A DNA stretch of 64,000 nt from an uncultured Planctomycetota bacterium (GCA_900696525.1 CAADGL010000021.1:248001-312000); one strand, 5' to 3'. Shown: positions 28,594-40,119, counted from the first letter of the stretch. The notes: generated from the sequence alone by a model not told the origin. Translations and numbers: made by a program.

Positions 28594-28870
28594 CAGACTG
28601 AGGCACGCGCTGGCCACGCGACCGCGCCGCCGGGTGCAGCGATGAACGCCACACGACCCAGCTTCGGCACGAGCGCGCCGATTGAAGCCGCGCCGACGCC
28701 CAGCGCGCCCCGGACCCAGCCAAACAGCAGGCTGCCGATCAGGTCGCCCACGCGCGTCACCGCGGCCAGCGCGCCGAAGCCACGACCGCGGACCTCGCGC
28801 GGCAACCGCTCAGCCGCGATCGTGTCTTCGACGGCTTCGCAGACTCCTACGCGCATCCGCCCAGCGCGAA
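28590..28870 (-). pseudogene. C-terminal fragment of an MFS transporter
   Basis: The translation EAVEDTIAAERLPREVRGRGFGALAAVTRVGDLIGSLLFG resembles a late loop and helix of drug-type MFS transporters. No start, no N-terminal two-thirds and no proper end are present. The fragment is truncated by surrounding sequence and probably nonfunctional. Confidence 0.55.
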
Positions 28871-28928
28871 CGCGATGCGCCGCGAGGGCGCGCAGGCGTG
28901 GCGCCCCTCGCGCCCGTGCGGGCCGGCC

Positions 28929-29834
28929 CTACTGACAGCCGCCGCAGCCGTAGTCGGCCAGAAGCACGCCGAGGTCCGCCTGGGTGATCCCTTCCTCAAG
29001 CGGGCCGCAGACGCCCGCCGTGTCGCCGGGAGAGAGGTTGGCGGCGATGGCGTTGATGTCCCAGCAGGGATCGACCTCGCAGCAGCCGTATTTTGAAAGC
29101 AGGATTCCCAGGTCGGCCTGGCAGGTGCGGTTGTCGCCGTTGATGTCCCCCGGGCAGAGCACGACCGGCTCAAGCGAGACGTCGTCGATGAGCATGTCGG
29201 CGATGCTGTCGCTGTAGAGGTCAAGGCAGGCGATCGTGAGCGTGCCGCCGGGGCCCGAGACGTTGGTCGTCCAGACAAGGTTCGTGGCGAGGAGCTGGCC
29301 GCCGTAGTACTCCTTGAAGCGGTCGTTGACGAGGTCGATGTGGGCGCGGAACTCGACCCATTGATCGGTGATCAGCGGCAGCGTTCCGCCGTCGAACTGG
29401 CTCTCGACCACGCCCTGGGTGGCACTGAAGCGAACCTGCATCGACCAGTGGTCGGCAGTGGGATTGGGCTGGCCGTTGTAGTTGTTAAGGAAGATGAGGT
29501 ACCCGTCCTTGTTGAGAATGCCACCGGCGTTGGAAGGGACGTAGGTCCAGGCGGAGAAAACCCACTGACCGCCGGCGATGTTGAACGTCTGGACAACGTC
29601 GGTGCCGCCGACGGCGCCGCCGGGGAGGTCAAGGCGAAGCGACTTCGCGCCGCTGTGGGCGTTGTTGTCCACGACGGTGCCGTCGTCGCCGCCGGTGTAC
29701 CAGATCTGCCAGCCGCCCTGGGGCGTGAGCGGCCCTGGCGGATAGGCTTCGAAACCGTCGGTGAACTGTCCGAAGGCGGCGGTGCTGCCCAGGAGCATCA
29801 CGACCGCGATCAAGGGGAAACGAGCGGACTTCAT
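28929..29834 (-). CDS. Secreted LamG-like protein with dockerin-like C-terminus
   Basis: A 301-residue exported protein. A signal peptide (FPLIAVVMLLGSTAAFGQ) precedes a beta-sandwich domain of concanavalin/LamG type (DGFEAYPPG..GWQIW, DNNAHSGAKSLRLDLPGG). The C-terminus holds GDINGDNRTCQADLGILLSKYG and ITQADLGVLLADYG, the dockerin-like repeats also seen in the protease at 11395. A GGAGG lies eight bases before the ATG at 29834. It could be a carbohydrate-binding or surface protein; no catalytic residues are recognised. Confidence 0.75.
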   Translation of the reverse strand: MKSARFPLIAVVMLLGSTAAFGQFTDGFEAYPPGPLTPQGGWQIWYTGGDDGTVVDNNAHSGAKSLRLDLPGGAVGGTDVVQTFNIAGGQWVFSAWTYVPSNAGGILNKDGYLIFLNNYNGQPNPTADHWSMQVRFSATQGVVESQFDGGTLPLITDQWVEFRAHIDLVNDRFKEYYGGQLLATNLVWTTNVSGPGGTLTIACLDLYSDSIADMLIDDVSLEPVVLCPGDINGDNRTCQADLGILLSKYGCCEVDPCWDINAIAANLSPGDTAGVCGPLEEGITQADLGVLLADYGCGGCQ

Positions 29835-30315
29835 GACCGATCCTCCGAATAAGTGACCGCAACGGCTCAGGGCGCCACGTTGGCGCGCGAAGCGGGCCGC
29901 GAAATGAGTTGATCCAGGCACTGAGCGATCTGCACGAAGCGGACGGCGAACATACCCTCCGTTGTGCAACCTCCGCCGGCGCCCGGCGGAGGAGAATCAT
30001 TCGGACCTGGTCGCCCTATGACACGGCCACCGATGTGTTTCCGGGCCGCGATGCGCGCATGGTAACGCGCCCGGCGCGTGATGCAACAGGAATTGTCGGC
30101 CGATGCGGGCGCGCGGGCCGTGGTCTGCCGGCCCGGGTGCGGGCCCGGGGAGCGCAGCGCGGCCGGCGCTCCACGTCGCACGCCCGGCATGCGCTCCCAG
30201 GCCGCAGCCCGTGTTGCGGTTCGCGGGCCTCGTTCGCGGCGGACGCTCTATTGTTTGAAATCGCCCCACGTTCGGCGCTATTCCCGGGGGGGCGGGGTCG
30301 GCGCCTTCGCGGCAA
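29835..30315. other. Gene-free stretch with a perfect inverted repeat
   Basis: No gene is supported. A perfect 10-bp inverted repeat pairs 29970-29979 with 29983-29992 around a 3-base loop, with no T-run. Its role is unknown. Confidence 0.45.
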
Positions 30316-30348
30316 GAAAAAACGAACGCCGCCGGTGCGCGGCGTTCC
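30316..30348 (-). terminator. Rho-independent terminator of gdhA
   Basis: On the minus strand, an 8-bp stem (30340-30347 with 30324-30331) is followed by GTTTTTTC. It lies about 75 bases after the gdhA stop. Confidence 0.7.
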
Positions 30349-30422
30349 ACGCGCAGGGGGCGTTCGATCCCGCAGCCGCAGGCAGTTGAGCGGCTGCGGT
30401 CGTGGGCCACTTCGCCAGGAGG

Positions 30423-32440
<2,018 letters not shown>

Positions 32441-32483
32441 CCGCCTTGCCGCGTGTGGTGTCGCCCCCTTAGCCTGACGCGCG

Positions 32484-34052
32484 ATGAGCCGCCCCGCCAA
32501 GGCTGTCGCCGCCGCGCCTGACCGTCGCCGCCTCGGGCTGCTCGTGGTCGCGCTCGCGGCGCTGATCGTCAGCCTTGTGGCCGTGTGGAACGGCGCGCAG
32601 GCGTATGCCCGCATGCCGATGGTCCGCACCGCCCTGCTCTTCTCGACGCCGCGGCAGCTCGCCCGCTACGAGTCGGCCACCTCCGCCGCCATGCGCCTCG
32701 CGCCGCCGGAGACCCGCGAGGCCTTCACGCTGTTTCACCTGGCCCGCCGCCAGCTCAACCCGGCGCTGCGCGGCGAGGTGCCGGCGTACGCGGCGGAGGA
32801 GCGGATCGCGGAAATGAGCGCGTCGTTGCAGCACACGAAGCTGGGCGAACTGCTGGCGCTGGCGGCCCGGCTGCACGCGCTCGAACAAGAGCAGGCCCCG
32901 GCCGACAAGGCCTGGTACGCCGTGCGCCGGGCCATGCAGCGCGTCGCCGGCCAGCGGCTTTCTCACGGACTTGGCCCGGTGGAGCGCGCCTGGAGCGCCG
33001 CGATCGAGGACTTGAACGTTGGCGGCGGAACGGCCAGCGCCATCGCCGGCACGACGATCGGCCAGCCGTACGGCCCGTTCCTCCAGGCGCTGACGCGCGG
33101 GCTGCTGGGCGTCGCCGCCGAGCGCGAGCAGGCCGGCGACGAAGCCGGCGCGGCCGCCTGCCGTGATCTGCTGCTTCGCCTGTTGCGCGAGTGGGTGCTG
33201 GAGGATGGTCCCGCCGGGGCGCGGCTCCTGGCGGCGGACCTGCTGATCGAGACGGTGAAGTCCGCGCCGCATGTGTCGGAGCGATCGCGCGACCAACTGG
33301 CCGGCGATCTGACCGAGCTCCGCCGGCGCTATCACGAAGCCGCCGATTCGCGATACGCCAGCGCCCTCGGCGTGCGAGACGAATCGGCCCTCGCTCCCCA
33401 GGCGCACGGCGCGGCGGCCGCCGCGCTGGCGAGACTGACCTGGCTGGGCAGCGCGGCGGCGGCGCTGGCCGTCGTGGCGCTGGCGGCGTGCCCGTTCTGG
33501 CTGCGCCGCGGTGCGGGCACGACGCTTCGCCGCGCGCTGGCGGCGGGGGCCGCCGTAGCGCTCGTCAGCACGGCTTGCGCGTGGGCGTGGTCCATGACGG
33601 GGGAGGCGGCGCACGAGCTGCGCGCCGACTGGTCGGGACCGAGATACTGGTGGCATTCGCCCTTCTACGCGGCGGGGTGCGCGCTCGTCGTGGCGGTTGC
33701 GGGCGCGGCGCTGTCCGGACGGCGCGGCGGAGGCACGTTGTCGCATGAGGGCGGTGCGAAGCGCCCGGCCGCTGGCGCCGCCGCGCCGGTGCAGCCGCGC
33801 GGCGGCGTGTCGTTTCCGGCGATCGCGCGTCGCCTGGGTGCGACGGCGTTGTTTGGCTGGGTGCTGCTGGCGATGCTGACCATTGCGTCGGCCGCGGAAG
33901 CACGCGCGCGGTTGCGGGTCTACGAGCACGAAGCCGGGGCGGCGTCCCGGCGGCCGCTCGAGGCGCTGCTGGGCGCCGAGGGGCAGGAGATCCTCGTTCG
34001 CATTCACTCCTGGAAGCCGGGAGACGACGCGCAGGCGCCGCACTCGCGCTGA
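32484..34052 (+). CDS. Large membrane protein of unknown function
   Basis: A 522-residue protein with one N-terminal transmembrane helix (LGLLVVALAALIVSLVAVW), a helical extracytoplasmic region of about 290 residues, and four C-terminal helices interrupted by a hydrophilic loop (residues about 415-445). I recognise no domain. The soluble part is Ala/Arg/Leu-rich and probably all-helical. It lies 43 bases after ispF and could be co-transcribed. Its reading frame is open throughout with good coding bias, so it is real but unassigned. Confidence 0.65.
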   Translation: MSRPAKAVAAAPDRRRLGLLVVALAALIVSLVAVWNGAQAYARMPMVRTALLFSTPRQLARYESATSAAMRLAPPETREAFTLFHLARRQLNPALRGEVPAYAAEERIAEMSASLQHTKLGELLALAARLHALEQEQAPADKAWYAVRRAMQRVAGQRLSHGLGPVERAWSAAIEDLNVGGGTASAIAGTTIGQPYGPFLQALTRGLLGVAAEREQAGDEAGAAACRDLLLRLLREWVLEDGPAGARLLAADLLIETVKSAPHVSERSRDQLAGDLTELRRRYHEAADSRYASALGVRDESALAPQAHGAAAAALARLTWLGSAAAALAVVALAACPFWLRRGAGTTLRRALAAGAAVALVSTACAWAWSMTGEAAHELRADWSGPRYWWHSPFYAAGCALVVAVAGAALSGRRGGGTLSHEGGAKRPAAGAAAPVQPRGGVSFPAIARRLGATALFGWVLLAMLTIASAAEARARLRVYEHEAGAASRRPLEALLGAEGQEILVRIHSWKPGDDAQAPHSR

Positions 34053-34069
34053 CACCGGGCGACGACGCC

Positions 34070-35164
34070 CTACGGCAGCGGTTCGGCGGCGATGCCCAGC
34101 AGCGCGTACCACGCGAACAGCGATCCGTACGCGACCTCGACGTCGTCCTCGTGCGTCGCGAGCCACGCGACCGGGGGGTGCCGCTGATGCCGCAGCGTCA
34201 CCGTCCGCCCATCCAGCACCAGGCTCACGGTCTGCGGACCGGCCGGCCGTTCGCCCGACGGCGCGGCGATCGAGAACACGCGCCAGGCGCCGCCCGCCAC
34301 GCGCAGCCCGATGCAGGGCGCTTTGAGCTGCGTCTCGGGAACGGACGGCAGCGGCGCCACGGGGAATTGCAGCCGCGGCGACGCGGCGTAGGTGGAATAG
34401 GCCTCGCGCTTATAGACTTGCTTGCGCGCCGGGTCGGGCCGCAGCACGTCGGTCTGCGGATGGGCGCTGCGCCACTCTTTCCAGGTCGTCAGGGCGCACG
34501 GCAGCAGGCGCAGCTCCGCGCCGCGCCGCGCGGCTGGGCCGGCGACCGCGCGCGCCTGCATCTGGCTCCAGAGGCTCTCATCACCCGGAGAGCCCCGGCG
34601 ATCGAACATCAGCAGGTTCGAGTTGTACAGCAGGCCGCTGACGCCGAACTCCAGCGTCTCGCCCTCGACGCGCCGGTCAAACACGAACGCCGCGTCGCAG
34701 AGCGGGTTGCAGGTTACCAGGATCGGCAGGCCGCCGAGCGTGTCGTTGGCTACTTCGTGCCAGATCATGATCCGCAGCGGGTAGGCCCGCGCCTGGCCGG
34801 CGATCTCAACGCCGATCACCCGGTCAGCCGGCGTCAGAAACGACCCGCGGCCCAGGCGCTGCTCGTCCATCTCCTGGGTGGAGATGGGCGGTGGATCGAG
34901 CAGCGCGCGCAGACCGTCCTTCGGAAAACCGGCGGCGACGAGCCGCTCGCGCGGAACGAGGCAGTCATCGAGGTGGAAGCCGTATGAGTCGACGTCGCGC
35001 CCGTCGCCGACGGCGCGGCTGCCCGAGACTGGAAGCACGAACCAGATGAGCTGCCACGCCAGAATCGCCAGCGCCAGACACGCGGCCAGCAGCAGCACCC
35101 ACCCGCCGCTGCGAAAGTCGAGCCGCCGCGTAACGGCCGTCGCCGTGTCGCGCCGCGCCGCCAC
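34070..35164 (-). CDS. DUF3179 domain protein
   Basis: A 364-residue protein with an N-terminal transmembrane helix (WVLLLAACLALAILAWQLIWFV) and an extracytoplasmic DUF3179 domain: FLTPADRVIGVEIAGQARAYPLRIMIWHEVANDTLGGLPILVTCNPLCDAAFVFDR is diagnostic, with paired cysteines. The function of DUF3179 is unknown. The GTG at 35164, one base after the ctaB stop, is the best start; GTG 35176 or the overlapping 35203 are alternatives. The spacing implies co-translation with ctaB, linking it loosely to respiratory assembly. Confidence 0.78.
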   Translation of the reverse strand: MAARRDTATAVTRRLDFRSGGWVLLLAACLALAILAWQLIWFVLPVSGSRAVGDGRDVDSYGFHLDDCLVPRERLVAAGFPKDGLRALLDPPPISTQEMDEQRLGRGSFLTPADRVIGVEIAGQARAYPLRIMIWHEVANDTLGGLPILVTCNPLCDAAFVFDRRVEGETLEFGVSGLLYNSNLLMFDRRGSPGDESLWSQMQARAVAGPAARRGAELRLLPCALTTWKEWRSAHPQTDVLRPDPARKQVYKREAYSTYAASPRLQFPVAPLPSVPETQLKAPCIGLRVAGGAWRVFSIAAPSGERPAGPQTVSLVLDGRTVTLRHQRHPPVAWLATHEDDVEVAYGSLFAWYALLGIAAEPLP

Positions 35165-35165
35165 G

Positions 35166-36164
35166 TCAGCCAGCACCCGCCGGGGGCGCAGCCTCGCCGG
35201 CAACGTAGCGCAACGCGTCGCCCGCGGCCAGCCCGCGCCCCCCGCGGTCCGCCACCATCAGCCCCAGCAGCAGCGGCAGGTAAACCACGCTCGCCAGGAA
35301 CAACCGCCGCGCCGTCGCGGCGGTGCGCCTGCGGCAGAAGGCCAGGTTGACGGCGAGCAGCGCCGCGCCGAGCAGCGCCGCACCGGCGCCGTACAGCGCG
35401 CCCGTCGGGCCGCCGACGCTGAGCAGCATGCTGACCGGGACGAGCAGGGCCGAGTAGAGCAGGGCCACCAGGGCCGTCGCGCGCCCGTCGCGGTCGCGCG
35501 TCGAGAGCATCTCGAAGCCGCCGCGCGCGTAGTCCTCGCGGTACAGCCACGCCAGCGCGAGAAAATGCGGAATCTGCCAGACGAACAGGATCGCCCCCAG
35601 TATCCACGCCGGCCTCTCCAGCCCGCCCGTCGCCGCCGCCCAGCCGATCATCGGCGGCAGCGCCCCGCACACGGCTCCGACAAGTGTGTTGAGCGGCGTT
35701 CGCGGTTTGAGCGGCGTATAGGCCGCCACGTACACGAGCTCGCAGAGCAGCGTCAGCCCGGCGCTGATCCAGTTCACCCACAGCGCCAGCACGACCGGAC
35801 CCGCCGCCGCCGTTACGACGCCGAACCACGTGGCCGCCGACAGGCTCACGGCGCCCGCCGGCAGCGGCCGCCGGCACGTTCGCAGCATTCGGCGATCGCG
35901 CTCGACCTCGATGCGCTGATTCAGCGCGTTGACGCCGAACGCGGCCAGCGCCGTTGCGAGCAGCGTGAGCACGAGGCGTCCCCAGCGGAAGCCGTCGTGC
36001 TCGGCCATGGCGAAGCCCACCGCCGTCGTGAGAAGCACGAGCGAACTGAGCCGGGCTTTCGAGAGCTCGCTGTATTGGCGCACAAGCTCCCGGACGCGCC
36101 CGCCGGGGCGGGCCTCGTGCCGCTCATACGCCAAGCCGGTTGTCGCCGTCGCCAACGCGCGCAC
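35166..36164 (-). CDS. ctaB: Protoheme IX farnesyltransferase (heme O synthase)
   Basis: Adds a farnesyl group to heme B to make heme O for heme-copper oxidases. The 332-residue membrane protein of the UbiA superfamily has the prenyl-diphosphate motif ALNQRIEVERDRRMLRT (first Asp replaced by Glu) and the second motif YTPLKPRTPLNTLVG, with about nine helices. The GTG start abuts a GGGGGA. A TACAAT box lies 18 bases upstream. It is divergent from ctaA, the next enzyme in heme A synthesis. Confidence 0.93.
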   Translation of the reverse strand: MRALATATTGLAYERHEARPGGRVRELVRQYSELSKARLSSLVLLTTAVGFAMAEHDGFRWGRLVLTLLATALAAFGVNALNQRIEVERDRRMLRTCRRPLPAGAVSLSAATWFGVVTAAAGPVVLALWVNWISAGLTLLCELVYVAAYTPLKPRTPLNTLVGAVCGALPPMIGWAAATGGLERPAWILGAILFVWQIPHFLALAWLYREDYARGGFEMLSTRDRDGRATALVALLYSALLVPVSMLLSVGGPTGALYGAGAALLGAALLAVNLAFCRRRTAATARRLFLASVVYLPLLLGLMVADRGGRGLAAGDALRYVAGEAAPPAGAG

Positions 36165-36182
36165 TCCCCCGTTCAGCGGGCG

Positions 36183-36188
36183 ATTGTA
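36183..36188 (-). promoter_or_regulatory. Possible -10 box for ctaB
   Basis: TACAAT, minus strand, 18 bases before the GTG start of ctaB. Confidence 0.35.
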
Positions 36189-36268
36189 GCCGCGCCGGCG
36201 TGATTCGCCGAGCCCCCCAAGGGCCCTCCGCTTTCCGCTAAACTCCCAAGGCTTCGGGGGAGATACGC

Positions 36269-37612
36269 ATGACCGCCTCAGACCACGCGCCGGGCCGAGA
36301 TGTCGGCGACATGCTCGCCCTGGGGTTCGGAACCACCGTCGCCATGTGGTTCGTCGGCTACCTGACGCACCTGCCGAGCGCCGCCGCCCCGGGCTGGGTC
36401 GTCTTTCCTGCGCTCATGCTCTGCCTGCTTGCCGGGGGAGCGGCCTGCGCCGTCTTCACCAGCCGCGGCCTGCCTGCGGCCTTCTACGTCGGCTGTCTGA
36501 CCGGCGTCCTGAACCTCCTGGTTCTCGGCAGCCTGCTTGTCCGCCCAGACGACGGCGGCGTCATGGCCTCCGCCGTCTGGTGGCTGCCGGCGTCGGTCCT
36601 GCTGTGCGGCGTGGTGACGGCGTGCGGCGCGTGGCTGGGCCGCGGCCTTCCGTGGCGCGTGACCGGCGTGAACTGGCCGGCGGCGTTCGCCCTGGTCGCC
36701 GGCGGGGCCACGCTGCTGCTGCTGAGTGTCGGCGGCGTCGTGACGGGGTACCAGGCCGGCCTCGCCGTGCCCGACTGGCCGAACTCCTACGGCTATAACA
36801 TGTATCTGTATCCGCTGTCGCGCATGACGGGCGGAATCTACTACGAGCACGCGCACCGGCTCTTTGGCTCGCTGGTCGGGCTGACGACGCTGGTGCTCGC
36901 GGTGTACCTGCAGTTTCGCGAGCCGCGCTGGTGGGTGCGTATGGCTGCCATCGTCGCGCTGGCCGCGGTCGTGCTGCAAGGCGTGATGGGCGGGTTGCGC
37001 GTGACGGGCCGGCTGACGCTCAGCGCCGCACCCGACGATCTGGCGCCCAGCCTGACGCTGGCGATCGCGCATGGCGTCTTCGGCCAGGTGTTCCTGGCGC
37101 TGCTGGCGGGGTTGTCCGTGGTGCTGAGCCGCGCGTGGCAGGCTGAACGGCCGCATGTCCTCACGCCCACCGCGGCGACAAGCCGCAATCTCGCGGCGCT
37201 GGCCTTGGCGGTGTTGTTGCTGCAACTCGTGCTCGGCGCTCTGCACCGCCACACCGGAACGAACTGGTCGCTGCTGGCGCACATCATGGTGGCGCTTGGC
37301 GTCGTAGCCGTGGTCGGCCTGCTCGCGATCCGCCTATGGGCGCTCCAGGCCGCCGGCCCGCGGGCGAACGCCCTGGGGTTCGCCCTGCTGATCGCACTCG
37401 GCGTGCAATTCGCCCTGGGCTTCGCCGCGCTGATCGTCACCAGCATCGAGAAGCCGGGCGAGCCCGCAGCCATTCACGTCATCGTCACAACCCTGCACCA
37501 GACGACCGGTGCGCTGCTGCTGGGCGGATGCGCGGCGGCGGCGACGTGGTGCGTGCCCGCGCCGGCCCGCGGCCCCGAGCCACGCGGCTTCCCCGTGCAC
37601 CGGGCGGGCTGA
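36269..37612 (+). CDS. ctaA: Heme A synthase (COX15/CtaA family)
   Basis: Oxidises the heme O methyl group to make heme A. The 447-residue membrane protein has four extra N-terminal hydrophobic segments followed by the eight-helix CtaA core. Recognisable blocks are VVTGYQAGLAVPDWPNSYG, YYEHAHRLFGSLVGL (heme-binding His), QGVMGGLRVTG, IAHGVFGQVFLALL, LGALHRHTGTNW and LHQTTGALLLG. A GGGGAGA lies six bases before the ATG. The N-terminal extension is unusual for CtaA and may be an added membrane module. Confidence 0.88.
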   Translation: MTASDHAPGRDVGDMLALGFGTTVAMWFVGYLTHLPSAAAPGWVVFPALMLCLLAGGAACAVFTSRGLPAAFYVGCLTGVLNLLVLGSLLVRPDDGGVMASAVWWLPASVLLCGVVTACGAWLGRGLPWRVTGVNWPAAFALVAGGATLLLLSVGGVVTGYQAGLAVPDWPNSYGYNMYLYPLSRMTGGIYYEHAHRLFGSLVGLTTLVLAVYLQFREPRWWVRMAAIVALAAVVLQGVMGGLRVTGRLTLSAAPDDLAPSLTLAIAHGVFGQVFLALLAGLSVVLSRAWQAERPHVLTPTAATSRNLAALALAVLLLQLVLGALHRHTGTNWSLLAHIMVALGVVAVVGLLAIRLWALQAAGPRANALGFALLIALGVQFALGFAALIVTSIEKPGEPAAIHVIVTTLHQTTGALLLGGCAAAATWCVPAPARGPEPRGFPVHRAG

Positions 37613-37697
37613 GCACGGCCCGGCACGCGCCGTTCGCACGTCTCGCGCCCGGCCGCGGGGCGGCGCCGCCGGCGGCGCAGGCATGCCGATTGCTTCG

Positions 37698-37703
37698 TAC
37701 AAT
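37698..37703 (+). promoter_or_regulatory. -10-like box for the nfnAB-like operon
   Basis: TACAAT lies six bases before an ATG (37710) that opens a 16-codon frame and about 90 bases before the NfnA-like gene. Confidence 0.4.
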
Positions 37704-37709
37704 AGGCGT

Positions 37710-37760
37710 ATGGCACGAGAACCGCGTGAACGCGGTCGTGCCGGGGCCGTGTGTGCGTGA
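37710..37760 (+). CDS. Possible 16-residue leader peptide
   Basis: ATG at 37710 to TGA at 37760 encodes MAREPRERGRAGAVCA, four of its residues arginine. The DNA also folds into a hairpin pairing GGCACG with CGTGCC and ACCGCG with CGCGGT. It sits between a -10-like box and the NfnA-like gene. It may be a leaderless leader peptide or chance. Confidence 0.25.
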   Translation: MAREPRERGRAGAVCA

Positions 37761-37793
37761 TAACGCGCACCGGCGCGGTCTTGCCCGCAGTGT

Positions 37794-38669
37794 ATGTTCC
37801 CGATACGCGCCAACAGCCGCCTGTCACCCGATGTCAGCCTGCTGGTTATCGAGGCCCCGCGCGTCGCGCGCCACCGCCTCCCCGGTCAGTTCTGCATCGT
37901 GCGCCCCACCAGCCGCAGCGAGCGCATCCCCCTCACCATCGCCGACGTCGACGCCGAAAAGGGCACCGTCACACTGATCGTGCAGGCCGTCGGCGCCACG
38001 ACCCGCGATCTTTGCGCTCTGCCCGCCGGACAGTGCATCTCCGACCTCGTCGGACCGCTCGGTAAGCCGACCGAGATCGACCGCTGGGGGCACGTTGTCC
38101 TGGTTGGCGGCGGCGTCGGAACCGCCGTCATATTTCCTCAGGCCGCCGCCCTGCGCAACGCCGGCAACCGCGTGACGGCGGTCATCGGCGGGCGCAGCCG
38201 GCCGTACGTCATTCTCGAAGAGCCCTTGCGCGGCTGCTGCGACGCGGTCTTTCCCTGCACGGATGACGGCAGCTATGGGTATCACGGTTTCGTCACCGGC
38301 AAACTGCAAGCGCTGCTGGCCGAAACCGTGAACCCGGTGAACGCCGTCTTCGCCGCCGGCCCGCCGCCGATGATGCGCGCCGTCGCCGAGCTGACGCGGC
38401 CGTACGGCGTGCGGACGATCGTGTCGCTCAACCCGATCATGGTGGACGGGACTGGGATGTGCGGCGGCTGCCGGGTGACGGTCGGCGGACAGATGCGGTT
38501 CGCGTGCGTGGACGGACCGGAGTTCGACGGCCACGCGGTGGATTTCGCGGAGCTGATCGACCGGCTCACGACGTATCGAGACCACGAGCGGCGGGCGGCG
38601 GAGCGCGCGGCTCACGAATGCCGGCTGAACGCCGCCGCGCGCCCGTGCGAGGACTCGCATGAGCGATAA
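37794..38669 (+). CDS. NfnA-like FAD/NAD(P) ferredoxin reductase subunit
   Basis: A 291-residue flavoprotein of the PyrK/ferredoxin-NADP reductase type, as in the small subunit of NADH-dependent reduced ferredoxin:NADP oxidoreductase (NfnA). The FAD region is LPGQFCIVRP, the NAD region VVLVGGGVGTAVIFPQA, and a C-terminal [2Fe-2S] site is GTGMCGGCRVTVGGQMRFACVDGP. It ends overlapping the next gene by eleven bases. Together the pair may bifurcate electrons between NADH, NADPH and ferredoxin or act as a glutamate synthase-type reductase. Confidence 0.85.
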   Translation: MFPIRANSRLSPDVSLLVIEAPRVARHRLPGQFCIVRPTSRSERIPLTIADVDAEKGTVTLIVQAVGATTRDLCALPAGQCISDLVGPLGKPTEIDRWGHVVLVGGGVGTAVIFPQAAALRNAGNRVTAVIGGRSRPYVILEEPLRGCCDAVFPCTDDGSYGYHGFVTGKLQALLAETVNPVNAVFAAGPPPMMRAVAELTRPYGVRTIVSLNPIMVDGTGMCGGCRVTVGGQMRFACVDGPEFDGHAVDFAELIDRLTTYRDHERRAAERAAHECRLNAAARPCEDSHER

Positions 38670-40119
38670 GCCACGGATGAAGCCCGCGGAGCGCATGAAG
38701 ATCGCGCGGGTCGAGATGCCGCAGCAGGATCCCTGCGCCAGGTCCGCGCGGTTCACCGAGGTCAACCTGGGCCTGCCCGAGCAGGTGGCGAAGATCGAGG
38801 CCGAGCGCTGCCTGCAATGCAAGAAGGCCAAGTGCGTCCCCGGCTGTCCGGTCGGTGTCGATGTCCCGGCCTTCGTCGCGAAGATTGCCGAGGGCGACTT
38901 TCGCGGGGCGGCGGACATCATGTACCGGGACAACCTGCTGCCGGGCATCACCGGGCGCGTCTGCCCGCAGGAGACGCAGTGCGAGCAGGCGTGCGTGCGC
39001 GGCAACAAGCACGGCGCGCCGGTCGCGATTGGCTATCTTGAACGCTTCATCGCCGACTGGGCCCGCGAGAACCCCGACGACCGCCCGCGGCCGGCCGTCG
39101 CGCCGAGCGGCAAGCGCGCGGCGATTGTCGGTGCCGGCCCCGCCGGCTTGACCGCCGCCGGCGTGCTGGCGCGGCTCGGCCATGACGTGACGATCTTCGA
39201 GGCGCTGCACGAGCCGGGCGGTGTGCTGCTCTATGGCATCCCGGAGTTCCGCCTGCCGAAGGAGATCGTTCGGCACGAGGTCGAGACGCTGCGCGCCCTG
39301 GGCGTGAAGATCGAGACCAACGTCGTCATTGGCCGCACCTGCACCATCGACGAGCTGCTGCGCGACGAAGGCTTCAACGCCGTCTTCATCGCCAACGGCG
39401 CGGGCCTGCCAATCCTCATGGGCATTCCCGGCGAGCAGCTCAAGGGGGTCTACAGCGCCAACGAGTTCCTCACGCGCGTCAACCTGATGCACGGCTACGA
39501 AGACCACGCCGAGACGCCCGTGCTCGTGCGCGAGCACATGGTGGTCGTGGGCGGCGGCAACACCGCCATGGACGCCGTCCGCACCGCCCGCCGGCTCGGC
39601 GCAAAGCACGCGACGCTGGTCTATCGCCGCAGCCGCGAGGAGATGCCGGCGCGGCTCGAGGAGATTCAGCACGCCATCGAAGAGGGCATCGAACTGCGCC
39701 TGCTCACGAACCCGGTCGCCATCCTCGGCGACGAGCGCGGCTGGGTGCGGGCCGTCGAGTGCGTCCGCATGGAGCTCGGCGAGCCCGACGCTTCGGGCCG
39801 CCGCCGGCCCGTGCCCGTCCAGGGCAGCAACCACGAGATTCCGTGCGGGGTGTTCATCGAAGCGCTCGGGACGCGGGCCAACCCGCTGCTGACGCAGACG
39901 ACGCCCGACCTCCGCGTCAGCCGCCACGGCTACATCGAGATCGACGAGTTCGGCCAGACGAGCAAGCCCGGGGTGTTCGCCGGCGGCGACATCGTGCGCG
40001 GCTCGGCGACGGTCATCCTGGCGATGGGCGACGGCAAGCGGGCCGCGGCGTCGATCGACCGCTACCTGCGCACCGGCGCAGCCCGCCCCCTCGAATCCTC
40101 CGCGACGCCGGCGTCATAG
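38659..40119 (+). CDS. NfnB/GltD-like NADPH flavoprotein
   Basis: A 486-residue protein of the glutamate synthase small-subunit family. N-terminal cysteines (CLQCKKAKCVPGCPVG and CPQETQCEQACVRG) bind two [4Fe-4S] clusters. FAD binds at AIVGAGPAGLTAAGVL and NADPH at MVVVGGGNTAMDAVRTARRLGAKH. The C-terminus has the standard GVFAGGDIVRGSATVILAMGDGKRAAASI. The pairing with an NfnA-like subunit points to the Nfn complex rather than glutamate synthase, since no gltB-like gene is adjacent. Confidence 0.9.
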   Translation: MSDKPRMKPAERMKIARVEMPQQDPCARSARFTEVNLGLPEQVAKIEAERCLQCKKAKCVPGCPVGVDVPAFVAKIAEGDFRGAADIMYRDNLLPGITGRVCPQETQCEQACVRGNKHGAPVAIGYLERFIADWARENPDDRPRPAVAPSGKRAAIVGAGPAGLTAAGVLARLGHDVTIFEALHEPGGVLLYGIPEFRLPKEIVRHEVETLRALGVKIETNVVIGRTCTIDELLRDEGFNAVFIANGAGLPILMGIPGEQLKGVYSANEFLTRVNLMHGYEDHAETPVLVREHMVVVGGGNTAMDAVRTARRLGAKHATLVYRRSREEMPARLEEIQHAIEEGIELRLLTNPVAILGDERGWVRAVECVRMELGEPDASGRRRPVPVQGSNHEIPCGVFIEALGTRANPLLTQTTPDLRVSRHGYIEIDEFGQTSKPGVFAGGDIVRGSATVILAMGDGKRAAASIDRYLRTGAARPLESSATPAS

